Translations under genes and position numbers: made by a program
NCBI GenBank assembly: GCA_963575745.1
Contig: CAUYUJ010014771.1
Coordinates: 88,501 to 152,500 of the forward strand
DNA: 64,000 nt
Reading direction: 5' to 3'
From: Prorocentrum cordatum
Taxonomy: Eukaryota > Sar > Dinophyceae > Prorocentrales > Prorocentraceae
Shown here: one piece after another, positions 20,401 to 32,959 of the stretch
Layout: each line of letters starts with the position of its first letter
Numbering within the stretch: the first letter of the stretch is position 1
The notes under the pieces: generated by a model
Database searches by the model: none
What the model saw: the letters and a program-made list of their open reading frames with translations, nothing else
Told to the model about the DNA's origin: nothing

Positions 20401-21612
20401 TGGCAGGCCCATGGCTCCCTGCGCCAACACGACCATCGCGGTGGGCGCCACCGTGGGGATGCGGCCTGGGCGGGGGCGCGGTGGCTGGCCAGCCGCTTCG
20501 GGGCGGCTGTCGCTGCAGTCACCCACCTGCCGGCGTGCCTTTGCCACGCGCCCGCCTTGCTGCCGGCGGCGGCGCCCGTGCTGCCCGAGGCGGCGGAATC
20601 TGCTGCAGTGGTGGTCGAGGAGTTCGGACCCTGGCTGCTGAACGCCTCGCCTGCGCCGCCCGCCCCGGCGCAGTGCCCGAGTGCCGCTGAGGTGGCAGCG
20701 GCGATGCTGGAGCGGCTGCCGCCAATGCCCGGCCCAGAGGGGACGCCCGACGCGGCGGAGCCGCCGAGGGCCGGCCTGGCCATTGAGCAGGAGCCGCAGC
20801 GGTGGAAGCTTGCGGCGTGTGCAGTGGTGTTCGAGGAGTCGTCGGTACTGATTCGGCTGTGTCTCACGGGTTGCAGGCGTCGCCATGCTCGCACCTCTCC
20901 GACGGCGAAGACGGGTCACCACCCTGTTGTGGACAACAGTCGCCACCGAAACGGAGGCGCGGTGCAATGAGATCCACCCAGGGCTTCGAGTTGGGATATG
21001 GTACCCCCGTGACCCAGTGTGACACGAGCGCGTTCTATTTCACCCAGCAGGAGGCACATTCTTCTGAATGGTCACCCCCGACGAAGGCACAGACGTTGAG
21101 GATGTGATCGCGTGAGTGGCCAGATGGCGGCAGATGTTCACGGGCTTTCATGTGAAGCGACAGCAGTGCATCTCCTTCGCTGGCGGCCAGTGCCTTCTAG
21201 TTCCGTGAGCCAGTGGTGACTTCAGCCTGCGGACCGCCATCCTATCCTCCAGGAAGGGGGCCAGCAGCTCACCCACGGCCCGGTGGAGGATCCATAGGAG
21301 TACGGCACATGCGACGGCAGCTGTTGGCCTTTCAGCTAGCTCTGCAGGCGCTTGGTTTGGAAGCCGCTGAGCTCGGCCGTCGGCGGGACCAGAACGTCAC
21401 CGCCCATCAACTCGGGCGAGGTTGGCGAGGCCGCTGGAGGCGCCCTGGTGGTGGGCGATGACGGGGCTAGAGCCTCCACGCGACATCGCGCGGGTCATCG
21501 CCGCGCCAGGGACGAACCCCGCGGGCTTGGAGGTTTCCACGATGGCGACAGACGTGTTGCTGGACGACCGGCGCGCGGCCCTGAGGCACCATGGCGGTTG
21601 GCAGTTCGCGGA
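20400..21612 (+). other. possible acidic coding fragment, unrecognised
   Basis: One plus-strand frame between about 20,500 and 20,870 reads VLPEAAESAAVVVEEFGPWL and later GTPDAAEPPRAGLAIEQEPQ, plausible protein with Ala/Pro/Glu bias. It has no motif and its start lies within a repeat. From 20,980 to 21,612 no gene is supported. Confidence 0.25.
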
Positions 21613-22065
21613 TAGACGGCGAACCAGAGTGAGAAGGCCGCCTCCCGGGAGCTGAATTGTCAGGAGTTCCTTGAGTCTTTTGAGGGCGACCTCGGACGTC
21701 GCCGCCGGCTGGAGCCCTGGGGCGCCGCCAGGCCAGAGCCGACCAAGGCGGCAGCGGCGCAGACAGACTTCGAAGCTGGTGGCGAAGGAGACCTGCGCGA
21801 CCGCCTGGAGGCGCCGCCTGCAGTCAAGGACGCGCAGAGCGCAGATGACATCAGAACGCTATGGGTGGAGCATGACGAGCACGGCGAGCGGCGCAAACCC
21901 TGGCGGGAAATGGTCCGTGAAGAGCGTTGGTATGCTTTCAAGGATTCGCCGTTCGAGGATGGCTTGTCGACGCTGGAGCGCGTGACCAAGACCTGGGATC
22001 GGAGCGGCGGCGGTCTGCTGTTGTGGCTGGAGCTCCGGTCGAGAGACCGGCTGCTCCCCCTCTGA
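21613..22065 (+). pseudogene. gag-like retroelement protein, N-terminal part
   Basis: After a TAG the frame reads ANQSEKAASRELNCQEFLES and continues without a stop through SADDIRTLWVEHDEHGERRK and PWREMVREERWYAFKDSPFE to a stop at 22,063. The pattern (DxRTLxVExDxxGxRxKxWRxxV, followed by an acidic, aromatic stretch and DSPxExG) is that of the N-terminal half of dinoflagellate gag-like proteins, recalled from the family. The fragment at 127-891 has the C-terminal half. No pol follows, so this is a truncated copy. Confidence 0.5.
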
Positions 22066-23575
22066 CAAGACGCGCATCGAGTTGAACGCTTCCTCGCCGC
22101 CATCACTTACGCTGGTACATTTGGCCAGGTGGATTTGGCGAGCAGGGTAGGCGTCGACGCCCTGTGTTGACGAGTTTCAGATAGTCGAGGCCTGCGCCAG
22201 GGGGCCCACCCAGCCGCCCAAGCGGGGCGGCCTTCGCCGCTGCATGGGCACGGCCGGCCCGATGGGCGCCGTTGACCCGCCGCTGCGGAAAGTAGCCGTC
22301 AGGAGGGCGCGGAGGAGAGGGGGCCGGAGCTGGAGAACTGGGAGAACCGAGCGGCTGGGATGCCGCCGCCAAGCCCTCTCGTGGTCGAGGCCAGCGAGGG
22401 GTCCCTGGTGGCGGCGGCGGCGGCGGACCAGGCCGCGGCGACGGGCGGGGCGGCGGCCCGGGCCCGGCGACGGCCGCGGCCGCGACTCAGCAGGTGGGGG
22501 CGCGGGGGCGAGGAGGCGAGGAGGCGATGGCGCGCGCGGCGGCGAGCTGACCGCGCCCGAGGGGGGATGGGCCCGTCGGCCAGCGGAGGTGAGCGACCCG
22601 CTGGCGGGCGCCAGCCCGAGCCCGGAAACGGGGTGGACTTGCTCGGGCTGCCCCCTGCCGCGGCCCCCCAGCGTCGAGACTTGCGATGATCGGCGCCAGA
22701 TCCGCGGGGTGGACAAGTTCGCCAGGCGGGCTCTCTTCGACTTCGACGGCGCCGCAGATGCCTTGAATGGTTTTGCCAACCGACAAGATTCAGGCGCAAA
22801 TCTAAGTCTTGACCGCCAGAGGGTGCACGCGCGGATCCTGGGCCACGTCGCCGACAGCACGCCGCCCTCGGAGACCGCGACCCCCCGGCGCCGCCCCGCG
22901 AGCAGCCCTCATCGAGACACTGCGCGGCCGCAGTGCCCGCGTCGAGTCGGCCAGGCGGAACGCTGGGCGTCTTCGCAATGCGGGGCGGATTCATTCACCT
23001 GAGACCGCGGTAGACGGGCCGCGGTCGACGGGGGTCGCGCCCGCACGCGCGCGCCATTTCTCGGAGATGGTTACTCTCGGTTGCTTACAGATAGCGACGA
23101 CTTACATCTTCGGTTCCAGAGCCGCGACATTCTTCTTCGCGGGGGTCCCACACGCGCGCTCAACAGGAGGTTGGATCTGTGTTTCGCGAGCGTCTCCTCT
23201 CGACGGGATTGGCTTCCTTCTGGTTCCGAGCGGCGCAAGGAGACGGGCGCTGTCAAGGCGCCGGCAGGCGCTGGCGCGCCTCCTGGAGAACTCTGCGCGC
23301 CGATCCGAGGATTCCGCGCGGCGCCCGACGTCGCTCGGAATTGTAGCCTCTGGCGCACGGCGTGGAATGGAATGCGAGAGATGATGAGGATTTCGGCAGC
23401 AGCGGCGAGGAGGGGAGGAATGCGGGATGATGAGGGGGAGCAGAAGCAGCGACGACGGGGAGCACGCAGCGCATCAGCATGGAAATGATGGTTTGATGCG
23501 CGGTGCGTGAACGTCGGCACCATGAGCAGAACGCAGACAATGTCTTCGAACCAGACAAGCAACGCGCGATTGATC
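22066..23575. other. GC-rich interval without a recognised gene
   Basis: Open frames exist on both strands. The most protein-like piece is plus-strand VDKFARRALFDFDGAADALN near 22,710-22,770, but it is short and has no family signature. From 23,080 to 23,575 GC falls and no gene is visible. Confidence 0.25.
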
Positions 23576-23695
23576 ATAACCACAGAATGATCAAACATAA
23601 CCAAATCATAACCAAACAATAACCGAACCAGAACCAAACAAAAAACAAACAAGCAATAACCAAACAAACAATAACCAACAAATGACCAGACATAG
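23576..23695. repeat. ACCAAACAATA minisatellite
   Basis: AT-rich short repeats of AACCAAACA/ATAACCAAACA in an otherwise GC-rich region. Confidence 0.85.
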
Positions 23696-26600
23696 CCAGC
23701 ACCTGATCAAACATGACCGCGCAAAGAGCGACAGGCGCCCCGCAAGATTCCACCCCCGACCATTTCACGCAAAATGGGAGGATGTCCCGAGCCAGAGCAG
23801 TGACGCCATGGTCGCGCGAAATCGTGCAAGTGCCGCGCGAGATTTCACGCCGCGCGAATGCAGCCGCGAGCATTTGGCGCGTGGTCGCGCGATTTCCTGG
23901 GCCAGGACAAGCCGTCCGACGCATCAGATGCTCGGGGGCGGCGGCGTTGGGAAAGTGTTCAGATGCCGTGCGCGACCTTGCGAAATATTTGCGAATGTTG
24001 CCAACTCGACGCGGGCGCGCAGCCGCGCCTCCCCTGGCGCGACGGGCCTTCCAGGGTTGCCCGAACGAGTTCCGTCCTATCGTCATTTTTCATGGAGCCC
24101 TCGGCCATGCCTTCTGCCCTCGCGTTTCCGGCGCGCGCCACCTCGCCGCGCGGGGCGTTCAGAGTCGCGCGCGGCGCCCGCTGGGAGAGAAACTGCCGTG
24201 CGCGACGGGGGCTGTCTGAAGCGCGTGTTCTGGGCGCGTTCGGCAATGTCGGCGCGCGGGCGCTGCTGCGGCGGCCGCTGCATTTTCGCTCGGTTCTGGG
24301 AGACCTCGCGCTGGTTTCAGATTTCATGCGCCCTGCCTGCTGGCCGCGAGCAATTTTCCAATGATGCGTGGGCGTTCCTGTTTCCCTTCCTAGCTTCTTA
24401 ACAGCGGGCGTGTTCTTCGCGGCCGAGATACGCGACCAGCTCCGCGTGAGCGCGGGCGCCCGCGGGGGCAGCCTCCACTTCGCCTCGCCGCCTGGGGCCG
24501 CGCTGGGGGCCTCTGAGGGTCGTGCCCGGATAGTGGTCGAGCAGTTGGGCCTTGCTGACCGGGCAAGCCTGCCGGCTGGCGTCGCGCCGGGGGCCTCCGA
24601 CGCCCGCGACGCCATCTCCGTCTCGGGAGCGACGGGGAGTTGTCGGGCCAATTATGCACGCGGACTGCGCCGGCCGGCGGGGCGGGGCTGGCCGGCTCGC
24701 TGCTGGGCGGCCGCCGCGTGGATGGGCGTGGCCTGGCCGTTCCCGGCGCGCGCCGCGCTGCCCGCGGGGTTCGCGCGGTCGCCGCTTGATCCCGCCAGGA
24801 GGCTGGCGAGGCCGCGACGGCCGAGACGCCCCAATTCTCGGGCGCCCGCCGCGTGAGCGACCGCGGCGCGGCCGTCGCGGCGCGGCGCCCCGCTGGGCCA
24901 CTGGCTGGCGGCGGGAGAGCCTGGCCCACCTACGTGGACAAACTGGGGGCGTCGGGCTTCAGCGCCGGCGCCGAGGCGGGGCGCCTCTCGGCCGCCGCCG
25001 CGCGCGTCGACGCCGCGGGCCCCGGGGCCCGCGAGACGGGGTCCAGAGCGGGCGCGGCGAGCCGCCCAGATGCGTGCTCGACGGGGAACGAGCGCGCGCG
25101 CCTGACCGCGAAGCGCTACTGGCAGGCGACGTAGAGGCCCTGCCGGGCCCTCAGCTGCCAGGTTCTTCCTGGGTGGGCGTGGGAGATGGTGGCGGGCCAC
25201 TGCGCGCGCTGCGCCCTGCGCGATCGCGACCCGCTGCCGGCCTTCACCGTCGTCTAAAATTTCATCGCCGCGATCTACAGCAAGGGCGCCGCGCTCTGGG
25301 CGTGCGCCCGCGCGGGGCTGGAGGCCCTCCGGCGGCCCGATGCCGGTGCCGCGCGGCAACTGGGCCCTCCCCTTGTTGAGCGAGCTGGCGCGCCTGCCAG
25401 ACGCATCGGAGCACGGCGACGCGGTGAATGCGCTGCGACACTTCCGAGGAGACGGAGGCGGAGAAGATCGGGCGCGCGCAGCAGCGCCCCCGCTTCAGGC
25501 GCCTTATCGGCCACCCTGCCAGGGCCCACTTCTGCGTAATGAATGGGGACAGCTGTCCAGGAGATGTCAGCGAAGACGCCCCCGAGCACCCGCTGGACTG
25601 AGCTCGTCGCCCGCGGGTGGAGCTAGTCGCCCGCGGGTGGCGCGGTGCAAAGGAAGAAATCGCCCGTCGCCGGGCGTCGGCGGTCACGTCGCCGCCAGGA
25701 GTGACAACCTTCCAACATCCTCGGGGATGTCGCCCTGCGTCTCGCCATAAATGCACCATTGCACAGTCGATGGTTCCTGGCGAGCACAGCCCGAGCGAAC
25801 GGCTCGAACGAGGAGGGGCCCCGCATGTTCGACTCGAACCACTAACGGTCTTTAGTTTCTGCCCCCCCCCCCATCGCTATCGGCGGCGAATCGGGCCCCC
25901 TCGGGAACGCCCCTCTTGGCACGAGAGCTCCTGAGGCCTAAGTAACAGTAGTCGTCGCAGCGGCGGTCGCAATCGCAGTCGCACCTGTCGCCGTCGCCAT
26001 TGCGCGGCAGGTGCCGCGGGAAAAAAAGACAAGAACTAGTTGCTCACTGTCGGCGGGCCCCGGACTTTTAATGGGGCCGCCAGAAAAATAGTTGCCCATT
26101 TTCTGGGAGCGGTGGGTGGGTGGGGGGGCGAAAAACCTTCTGCGGCCATGGCCCCTCGAAGACCCTGTTCGACGACTGCAGGGCGTCGCGTCGCAAGTCG
26201 CCATGCCATGACGCACAGCATGGCGGAACGCGTGGATTAGCACTGCCAGAGATAATGGGCACCAGTGCTGATAACAACAATAAAACGCACACCCGCGCGA
26301 ACGACACGGGCAGCGACGAACGGCGAGCTGATAGCCAAACCGTTGCAGCAGGGAGCGCGCAGAGCAGCGGCAGCCATGGCGACATCAGCCATCGGCTCAT
26401 CGACTGCCTCGCCATCAGCAAGCGCGGTAGCGCAGACGGAGCCAGCCATGGGGCCGCGACAAGCAAAGCAGCAGCACGTGGCCTTTCTCTGGCTCCGAAG
26501 AGGCCCCCCCCGAGGCCGCCCAGCCCCGCGCGGGGGCCCTCGCCGCCCATCGGCGACGGGCGGAGATGGCCAAGCGCCAGCAGCAATTACTGCGGGGCGC

Positions 26601-28310
26601 CAGCGACAGCGCGCCCGCGACAGGGGCGCCCGAGCGGCGTGCCAAACGCTCGCGGGTCTTGCCGCCGCCCGCGAGGTTTCTGCCCCCAGCCCCCCCGCAG
26701 TTCCCGGCGCCCGGTCTGCGGCGGAGGCGGGGGCTGAAGCCGCCGCCGGGGCCGGGCGCCAGGCCGCCGAGGGCGCCGCCGACGGGCGCCGCCGAGCGGG
26801 CCCCGATCGAGCCCGGGGGGGGATCGTCGCCACCGTTCGGGAGAAGAGCGGCGAGAGCGACATCGACATCGAGCTGGGGGCGAGATGGATGCCGCGCGGA
26901 CCTGGCAGCTGCGCCAGGCTGCTCGGCATCGCGTTATCGCAATATCCCAAGCTCGGTCTTTGCGCGCCCTCGTAGGCTCGGGCTTTCTCGGGCTCTCGGC
27001 CGCGAGGCGGCGCGCGGGTGGCCTTTGCGGGCGCGGGCCAAAGGTTTCCATCGCGCGCGCGCGCGCGCGTCCGTGCCCCAGCTCGTCGCGGAAATGGAGG
27101 TGGGCGCCGCGCCCAAGCTCTGCGTGCACGGGCTCGACGAGGGTGGCCACAGCGTGCGCCGTTGGGGTGCGCCGTTGTTGGCCCGTCTGCATTATCAGCC
27201 CTTGCACGGCAAGCTGCGAAACATTCGACTCCCCCGGGCTTGGCGCCGAGGGCTGGCGTCGCCAGCGCGGCGGGCGATCGCGGAAGACAGCAGCGGGCGG
27301 GGAGGTGATCTGGTCAGCCGTCATCTGGGACCTCTTCTGCCGGGGCTTCTGGCTGACGCGCCGCCTGCGCGGCGATTGGCCTGTCGTCGCCAGCCGCGGG
27401 CCTGGGGGCCTCTGACCATCTAGCGTTGTGTTTTCATCGGGCCAGTGGGCGGGGGCCCGGGCGACGGGGCGGCGACCCCGCTCCGCGGCCGCCGCGCGGC
27501 CGCGCGCGAGAGCCAGCTGCGGGGCGAGGGCGTCAGCTTGACGAACTGATTATGCCTGCGGCCGCCGAAGGTCGTCTCCGCAATTGCGACGGGCCCCCAG
27601 AGCCCAGGCCCGTCCCGATCAGAAAAGGCCGCGGCTAGTTTTGGCTCGCAGGTGCCGCGTCAGCGCCGGCAGTCAGGGGCGCATCGCTGGACCCGCCGCG
27701 ACCACTTTGAACGCGGGAAACGAGGAGGCCGGCAGCGCGAATCTTTTTTTTAACGACAAGAAAACGCGGCGAGGTTGAACCCCTCGCCCTCGCAGCTCGC
27801 GCCGGTCCAGGCGGCCCAGCTCAAGATTGCTGGCGACTGGCTCGAGGCGCTCTTCTTCGGCCGCGCGGTCGCCCAGCCCTTCGCGCCACTGCGAGCGCCC
27901 GTCCGTGCTCCGCTGATTTCTCCTGCGGGGTGGGCGGGGTCGCGCGGGCCATCGGTCGCCGCGGCCGCGCGGCCAGTCTGCGGGATGCCCGGCATGGCGA
28001 GCGCGCTGACCTCGCCGATCGCGGTGTCTTCCAGAGGGTCGGAAATGACGTGGCGGCTGGACCTTGCCAGGAGCGGCGCTGACCGCCGAGTGATTCTCGA
28101 TGGCGCGACCCCGCGCCGCATTCGCTCGCGCCACCAAGATGCCTGGGGTGGTCAAGAAGCTAATAATGCAGCGACGAAGGTCAGATTGTTCTTGATCGCG
28201 GAAAGAGGTGGGTGGCATCGTCTTTGGGAATGAGTCGGTGTCTCAACGTGCGCCGCGTCATGTGTTTCTGGCGAATCCACGCACCATGCAGCAACATGAC
28301 GCGGAACATG
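23696..28310. other. 4.6 kb of GC-rich sequence without a recognised gene
   Basis: Long open frames overlap on both strands throughout, as expected from high GC. I find no catalytic motif, zinc cluster or repeat protein. Small features only: an 18-bp direct duplication around GTCGCCCGCGGGTGGAGCTA at 25,606-25,640, a C-run at 25,863-25,872, and (GC)n at 27,055-27,070. Part of 24.4-28.2 kb may be decayed coding sequence, but none can be assigned. Confidence 0.3.
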
Positions 28311-28670
28311 CCAGCCCCTAGAAAATTTGCCGCCTCGCATCACAGCGCAGAAGCTACACTACGTCATTGCAGTTGCGGCGCGGCCTGGCGCAAGAGGATT
28401 TTTGTTCGGCAGCGCCTCGGAAGTCTGCTCGCGGCATCTTCAGGGACGGTTGTGCTGTGGCCGCGGCTATTGTTTCTACGCCAGCATATGCCGCATTGAA
28501 ATTTCAGGGCCTTACCTTACTCGGTGGAGGACACCCTGGACGAAGGTGGCGGAGCCTTGCCCCGAGGGCCACTGTCGCGACCTAGCCTATGCCCTCATCA
28601 CCGCCGTCGCTTTTCCAACAAAAAACACAGACGCAACAGACAAGTTATATGGGAACACTCTTGATTTGAC
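28311..28670. other. no recognisable gene
   Basis: Moderate-GC sequence with one plus-strand open frame (28,327-28,785) that lacks any motif and runs into a repeat. Confidence 0.25.
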
Positions 28671-28679
28671 CCGCCTTAC

Positions 28680-29050
28680 GGTGGCAGGCCTGCGTGCGAC
28701 CGACACGCCACATTCCATGTTGCAGAAGCTGTCGCCTCTATCACTTCGCCGTGACAGTTTCAGTAGTACATACTTGTTGAGCTGAAGGAGGTAGATGCGT
28801 GCTTAGAGACATTGGAGTGATCGCGCGTTGTTGTCTCATGGCCGCTGCATGTTCTTCTGGTTCACACGTGCACCCTTTGTTTACCCTCCGCCCCTGTCGC
28901 ACCGTCGCTGATGCTCTCTGTTTTTGATCCGATCGAAGGCGGCAGGCCTGCAAGTGATGGACACTTTAAGCTCATTGTTGCACAAGTTGTCGCCCCTATC
29001 ACTTCGCCGTGCCAGTTCTTCGGGCCATGGTTGCTGAGCTGGAAAAGTGA
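28680..29050 (+). repeat. direct duplication of ~75-110 bp
   Basis: CTATCACTTCGCCGTGACAG at about 28,738 and CTATCACTTCGCCGTGCCAG at about 28,996 lie in matching contexts (GGTGGCAGGCCTGCGTG versus GGCGGCAGGCCTGCAAG upstream; GTTGAGCTG versus GCTGAGCTG downstream), offset about 258 bp. The sequence between contains the dispersed repeat shared with 20.3 kb (28,815-28,872). Confidence 0.7.
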
Positions 29051-29640
29051 GGAGCGTGCCTGCGGGCAAAACAAAGACCGGGGAATGGGACGAAACCACT
29101 GGGGGTCGGCGCCATGGAGAAGAACCAGACGCCGGGGGTCTGTGTCAGAGGAAGGCCAGTGGAGAAACCGGTTTTCGCTTGCTAATGAGAGTCAGCCTTG
29201 TGGACGCCAGGAAAGGGCAAGCCCAGTTCCTTGGATTTTCCTGACTCGGATCCGTATATGTCACAAACGTATATTTTGTACTTGGGTTATCCTTGGCTGC
29301 TCATTTGGAATTTGTTCGCCCGGGCATGTCTGTTTCTCAGAAGTCGTGTTTTCTTTGATTTGCCCTTCGCTGGTTCTGGCCCCCAGACGTCAAACCCCCA
29401 TTGGCAAACGAATGAAACGGCAGGTTTCCCGCTTGGCCCGAGTCTATTCACAGTCGCGCTGCTTCGAGCGATGCCCGCCCTGGAATCCTGAGACCCTGGC
29501 GTCGCAATTGTTTCAACTCGGGCGGTTTCGCGTACTTCCGGGCCCGTTGGCCCTCACATATCCATATGGCTTGACAGTTTGAGCAAAAATATAAGCCCTG
29601 GTGCAGTGGTCGTTTCATTGTTTAAGTTGCAGTGCTTTCT
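29051..29640. other. no recognisable gene
   Basis: Lower-GC sequence with several short plus-strand open frames (for example near 29,198-29,490) of mixed composition. No motif. Confidence 0.25.
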
Positions 29641-29654
29641 CGTCGTCAGATCTC

Positions 29655-29805
29655 GTGGAACGCGAGGCGGGATCCCCAGGGAGCAGGGGGCTCCTGGGGC
29701 ATGGCGGCCTTGGCATACAGTCGTCATTCGTCGAAGGCACGGGGTGGGATCCCCAAGGAACACCAGGCCCATTGGGGCTTGGCGGCCACGGTACGCAGTG
29801 TGCGC
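29655..29805 (+). repeat. two-copy tandem duplication, ~77 bp
   Basis: GGGATCCCCAGGGAGCAGGG and GGGATCCCCAAGGAACACCA start two similar segments that both pass GGGGC(A/T)TGGCGGCC and end ACAGT/GCAGT. Confidence 0.7.
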
Positions 29806-29862
29806 GAGGCGAGTCTGAAGCCTTGGAGCCTTTGTCTTCAAATCGAGCAACCCCAACCTTCA

Positions 29863-30069
29863 GGTGCAACGATATGGGGGGGATAGGCATAGGGGGGGAG
29901 ACATCAACCGTCAACCGCCCATTCATCGCCGATGGGGACCCGATAGCCCCGACCTGCCCAGGAAGGTGCGGATTCGCTATCTGTGATCTATCGTCGATCG
30001 ATCGGCGATGTATCGCCGATTCCAGGTCGATGCGTCCCCCCTTATGCCAGTCCCCCCTATCGTTACCCC
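29863..30069. mobile_element. MITE-like foldback family 1, copy 2
   Basis: This is the best preserved copy. The left end GGTGCAACGATATGGGGGGG continues ATAGGCATAGGGGGGGA. The reverse complement of the right end reads GGGTAACGATAGGGGGGACT and continues GGCATAAGGGGGGAC. The internal palindrome is ATCGGCGATGTATCGCCGAT at 30,001-30,020. Same family as 20,056-20,258 and 40,747-40,949. Confidence 0.9.
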
Positions 30070-30718
30070 TTGAACCTGTCGGGTGGGGAATCAGTGTTTG
30101 GAGATCTCCCGAAATCCATCATCCGGTTTGTTTTTCGACGCGGATGCAGCCGTGGCGACGGGAAGTTTGGGAGGCCCAGCACAGGACCAATATTACGCCA
30201 GAGATGGCCGCCGTTGTCTCGACGGGCCTTCCTCCGATGAATCGTGGGATGAAAATTTCGAGGTTCGAGGGTCGCAGATTTGGGGAGTGTTTTGAGCCTC
30301 GGAGAGGCTTTTCGATGCCACGGGCGGATCCGTGCCTCGGAGTTTTTGCCAGGGTACGCGCTACAGGAGTGGATTTGGGGGCCTTTGAGGCAGGACGTCC
30401 CAGACCTTGAACGGATTGAATTATTCAGTCCTGGTTGTTCTTCCCATTGGGCCTCCCAGGAGGGCCGTTCTCGGGCCCCGGGGCAGTCAGAGCTGGATCA
30501 GGGACGAAAGGTCTGTATGTGGGGAAGGGGTCGAGGCATCTAGGGCCCGCAGAGTTGCAACATCCCAACCCTCAGGTGTTTTGCAGGCGCCAAGGATACA
30601 CACCACCACCACCTTCATCCCCCCTGAGAGAGAGAGAGAGAGACCCCCAAAAAAGAGGGGAGGGAGGCGGTGGTGGCATGTAGTTCTTGGGCCCCGTATG
30701 GAAGGATACCGGCACAGA
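30070..30718. other. no recognisable gene; short (GA)n
   Basis: Open frames without motifs. (GA)9-like run at 30,627-30,643. The segment around 30,250-30,560 is mildly G-rich. Confidence 0.25.
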
Positions 30719-30881
30719 CGTTCGGAGGTCCGCGCGGATTTCTTGGGTCGGCGCCGGGAGCCCTCGCTCCCCTTGGCGGCGCCGCCTTCGGCGTGCTCCG
30801 CGCGCCGAGGAGGGATGTGCGGGGTGGGGGGGGTGGAGGGGGGCGGCGATCCAAGAAATCCGTGCGGAGCCCCAATGGTTT
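30719..30881. repeat. foldback family 3, copy 1
   Basis: GTCCGCGCGGATTTCTTGGG at about 30,729 pairs with the reverse complement of 30,849-30,870, CTCCGCACGGATTTCTTGGA. The interior is G-rich with GGCGGCGCC. A related left arm (GTCCTCGCGGATTTCTTGGA) is found at about 49,268. Confidence 0.65.
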
Positions 30882-31109
30882 CTTCGCAGCTGTGTACTCG
30901 CCTTGGATCGAGCACTACTGTTTCATTATTCGCCTCCCGCCTGCTCCCCATCTCCTGCCTCCTACCTCGCCTTCAACTGCGCACTTGTCGGCACAATCTC
31001 GAGTTTCTGGGATGTCCGGTGGAGTGTGATCTCGTACGCAGATCTGAACTCTTACCTCCCTCCCAGGGAGCTGTCAACTGCACAACGCTCGGCACTTTCG
31101 CCAACTCCT

Positions 31110-31400
31110 CGGAGGTTTAGCGGGTTCCCTGGGTTTCCTTGCAGTCTTGCTTCCTTACAACATTTCCCCGGGGTTCTTCGGTCTGATTCTTTTGCAGTGG
31201 CGTTCCACGGATTCCCTGGTCTTGGTTCTTTGCTGCTTGCCTCGGGTTCCTTGGTATTGGTTTCTTGGTTCCTTGGTCTTGGTTATTTTGTGCTGCTTCC
31301 TTGATTTGTTGGTCGTGGTTCTTTGGCTCCGTGGTGTTGGTTCCTTGGTTCCTTGGAATTGGTTCCTTAATTCATTGGTCTGTGTTCCTTGGTTGGTGTT
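31110..31400. repeat. GGTTCCTTGGTCTTGGTT minisatellite
   Basis: Repeated GGTTCCTTGG and GGTTCTTTG words make a T/G-rich tract. The hydrophobic N-terminus (Trp/Leu/Val/Phe) of the 350-codon ORF starting at 31,265 is an artefact of this repeat. Confidence 0.85.
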
Positions 31401-31559
31401 TGTCCTTGCTGTCTCCCACCGCGATGCAAAGGTACGTAAAGCCATGCGAACAATGCCTCGCAACTTTAAGCAGTGCCAAGCAATACCACGCAACCCAAGG
31501 AATACCGAGCAGTACGCAAAGCAATAGGTCAAGCAATACCCTACGCAATGCCAAAGAAT

Positions 31560-32790
31560 GCGCCCATGCATCACGAAGCTTTCCCGTAAATGGGGTCGCG
31601 CTGGGTGCACTATTCGACAAGCAACTCTGTGCCGCTCACGTACAGGAGTACATCGAGAAGATCGTTCATCAGGTTCACCTGCTGCTGCGCATCCCAATTT
31701 GGGAACAACCTCTCCGCCTCTCCGCCGTCGTGCAGTGGGCTAAGCAACATCCAGACGTCTGGCCTTCCTTACTCCAGCTCGCTCTCGACACTTGCCCTTT
31801 GCAGTCCACGCACAGCGACGTTGCGCTCGACCCCGCCCTCGACGCGTGGTGCCTCGCCTATGACATTGACTCCGCCGACCTGGGAAGACATCGTCGGCAA
31901 CGTGCGAAACAAATCCTTGCAGACACCGAGCTCTACGTCACCCTGCCGATTACAGCGGGCGATTTGCAAGCCTTACGGACATGCCCCTACGACACTCTGC
32001 ACCAGGAGGCTGCCCGGAGCGCCCTCCGCTTATCCTCTACGTCTTCCTGGGATTCCTCCCGGTCTGACCTCATATACGAAGCTACGTACGCGAGGCTTTC
32101 CCAAACAGACTTGGCCATTGCACTGCGCAACTTCATCAACGACCACCGTCGCCCCCCCCCCAACCACACCTTCGACAGGAGCGCCTACTTCGCAAATGTC
32201 TACATCACGCCCTTGCTGCCCGCACGAAGATCCCCCGAATGGGTTCATCTTGGACACCCAGGACGCCACTATCCCCAGAAGGGCGTGCTGCGTGGCAAAC
32301 CACCGTGGACCTCTTGAACTCCTTGCCCGACACCTCCGAGACATTCGACTGGGAAGAGGACACTTTGCTCGACGATGTTGTCGCATTCAAAGACGCGAAC
32401 CATAGGCTACCTGCTGCTCGAACCCACCGGGGACAAAATCAAGCATACAATGAAGCGGAGCTGGCGCGTCAACTGGCAGTCACCCGACAGGCTCGGTTTG
32501 GCGACCAGCACAGATTCCACCCAGCTCTGAACCGCAAGGTTCTCTTCCGAGCCCAGCTCTCCGAAGAGGAGATTCGGCAATGGGAAGGGCAGCTGGGCCG
32601 CGATCTCTGGACTGAGACGGCGATCTGCGACTCCTACCTTCCAGCCCACCTCCTGCGTGACCACGGCACTCGGCATTCCTTCTCTCGCCTACCACTCTGT
32701 GGCGCCCCCGTCGCGTGCTACCTCTGTGGTCATGGCTGCGATTCCAAGGATTCGTTATGCAGCACGCGTGTGGCTTTCTCCGCTTCCCCC
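31560..32790 (+). pseudogene. unrecognised protein-coding segment, one frameshift
   Basis: From about 31,590 to 32,220 the frame reads HVQEYIEKIVHQVHLLLRIP, DVWPSLLQLALDTCPLQSTH and SAYFANVYITPLLPARRSPE, with clear protein character. Near 32,230 the coding frame shifts and continues DTSETFDWEEDTLLDDVVAF, DQHRFHPALNRKVLFRAQLS and HSFSRLPLCGAPVACYLCGH to about 32,780. The end contains two Cys pairs (CGAPVACYLCGHGC). I do not recognise the family. It directly precedes a Helitron-like segment on the same strand, separated by a pyrimidine-rich stretch, so it may be the upstream part of the same element or gene. The true start is unclear because a minisatellite precedes it. Confidence 0.5.
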
Positions 32791-32959
32791 CACCCCCCCG
32801 CCACAACTCCATTCGTACCACTCCTGCCCCCCCCTCGCCTGCACGCCTCGTGTTATCTGCAAGCCCACCTCACCCACTAAATACACAAGGCCTCTTCATT
32901 ACCCCCCTCCTGCTTTCTGCGACACACCCCTTCTACGCACATGCCCTCCGATTTGTAGC

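Noticed and set aside
24390-25360. Several 160-275-codon ORFs on both strands
   Set aside because: Mutually overlapping frames in very GC-rich DNA with no motif; strand cannot be chosen.
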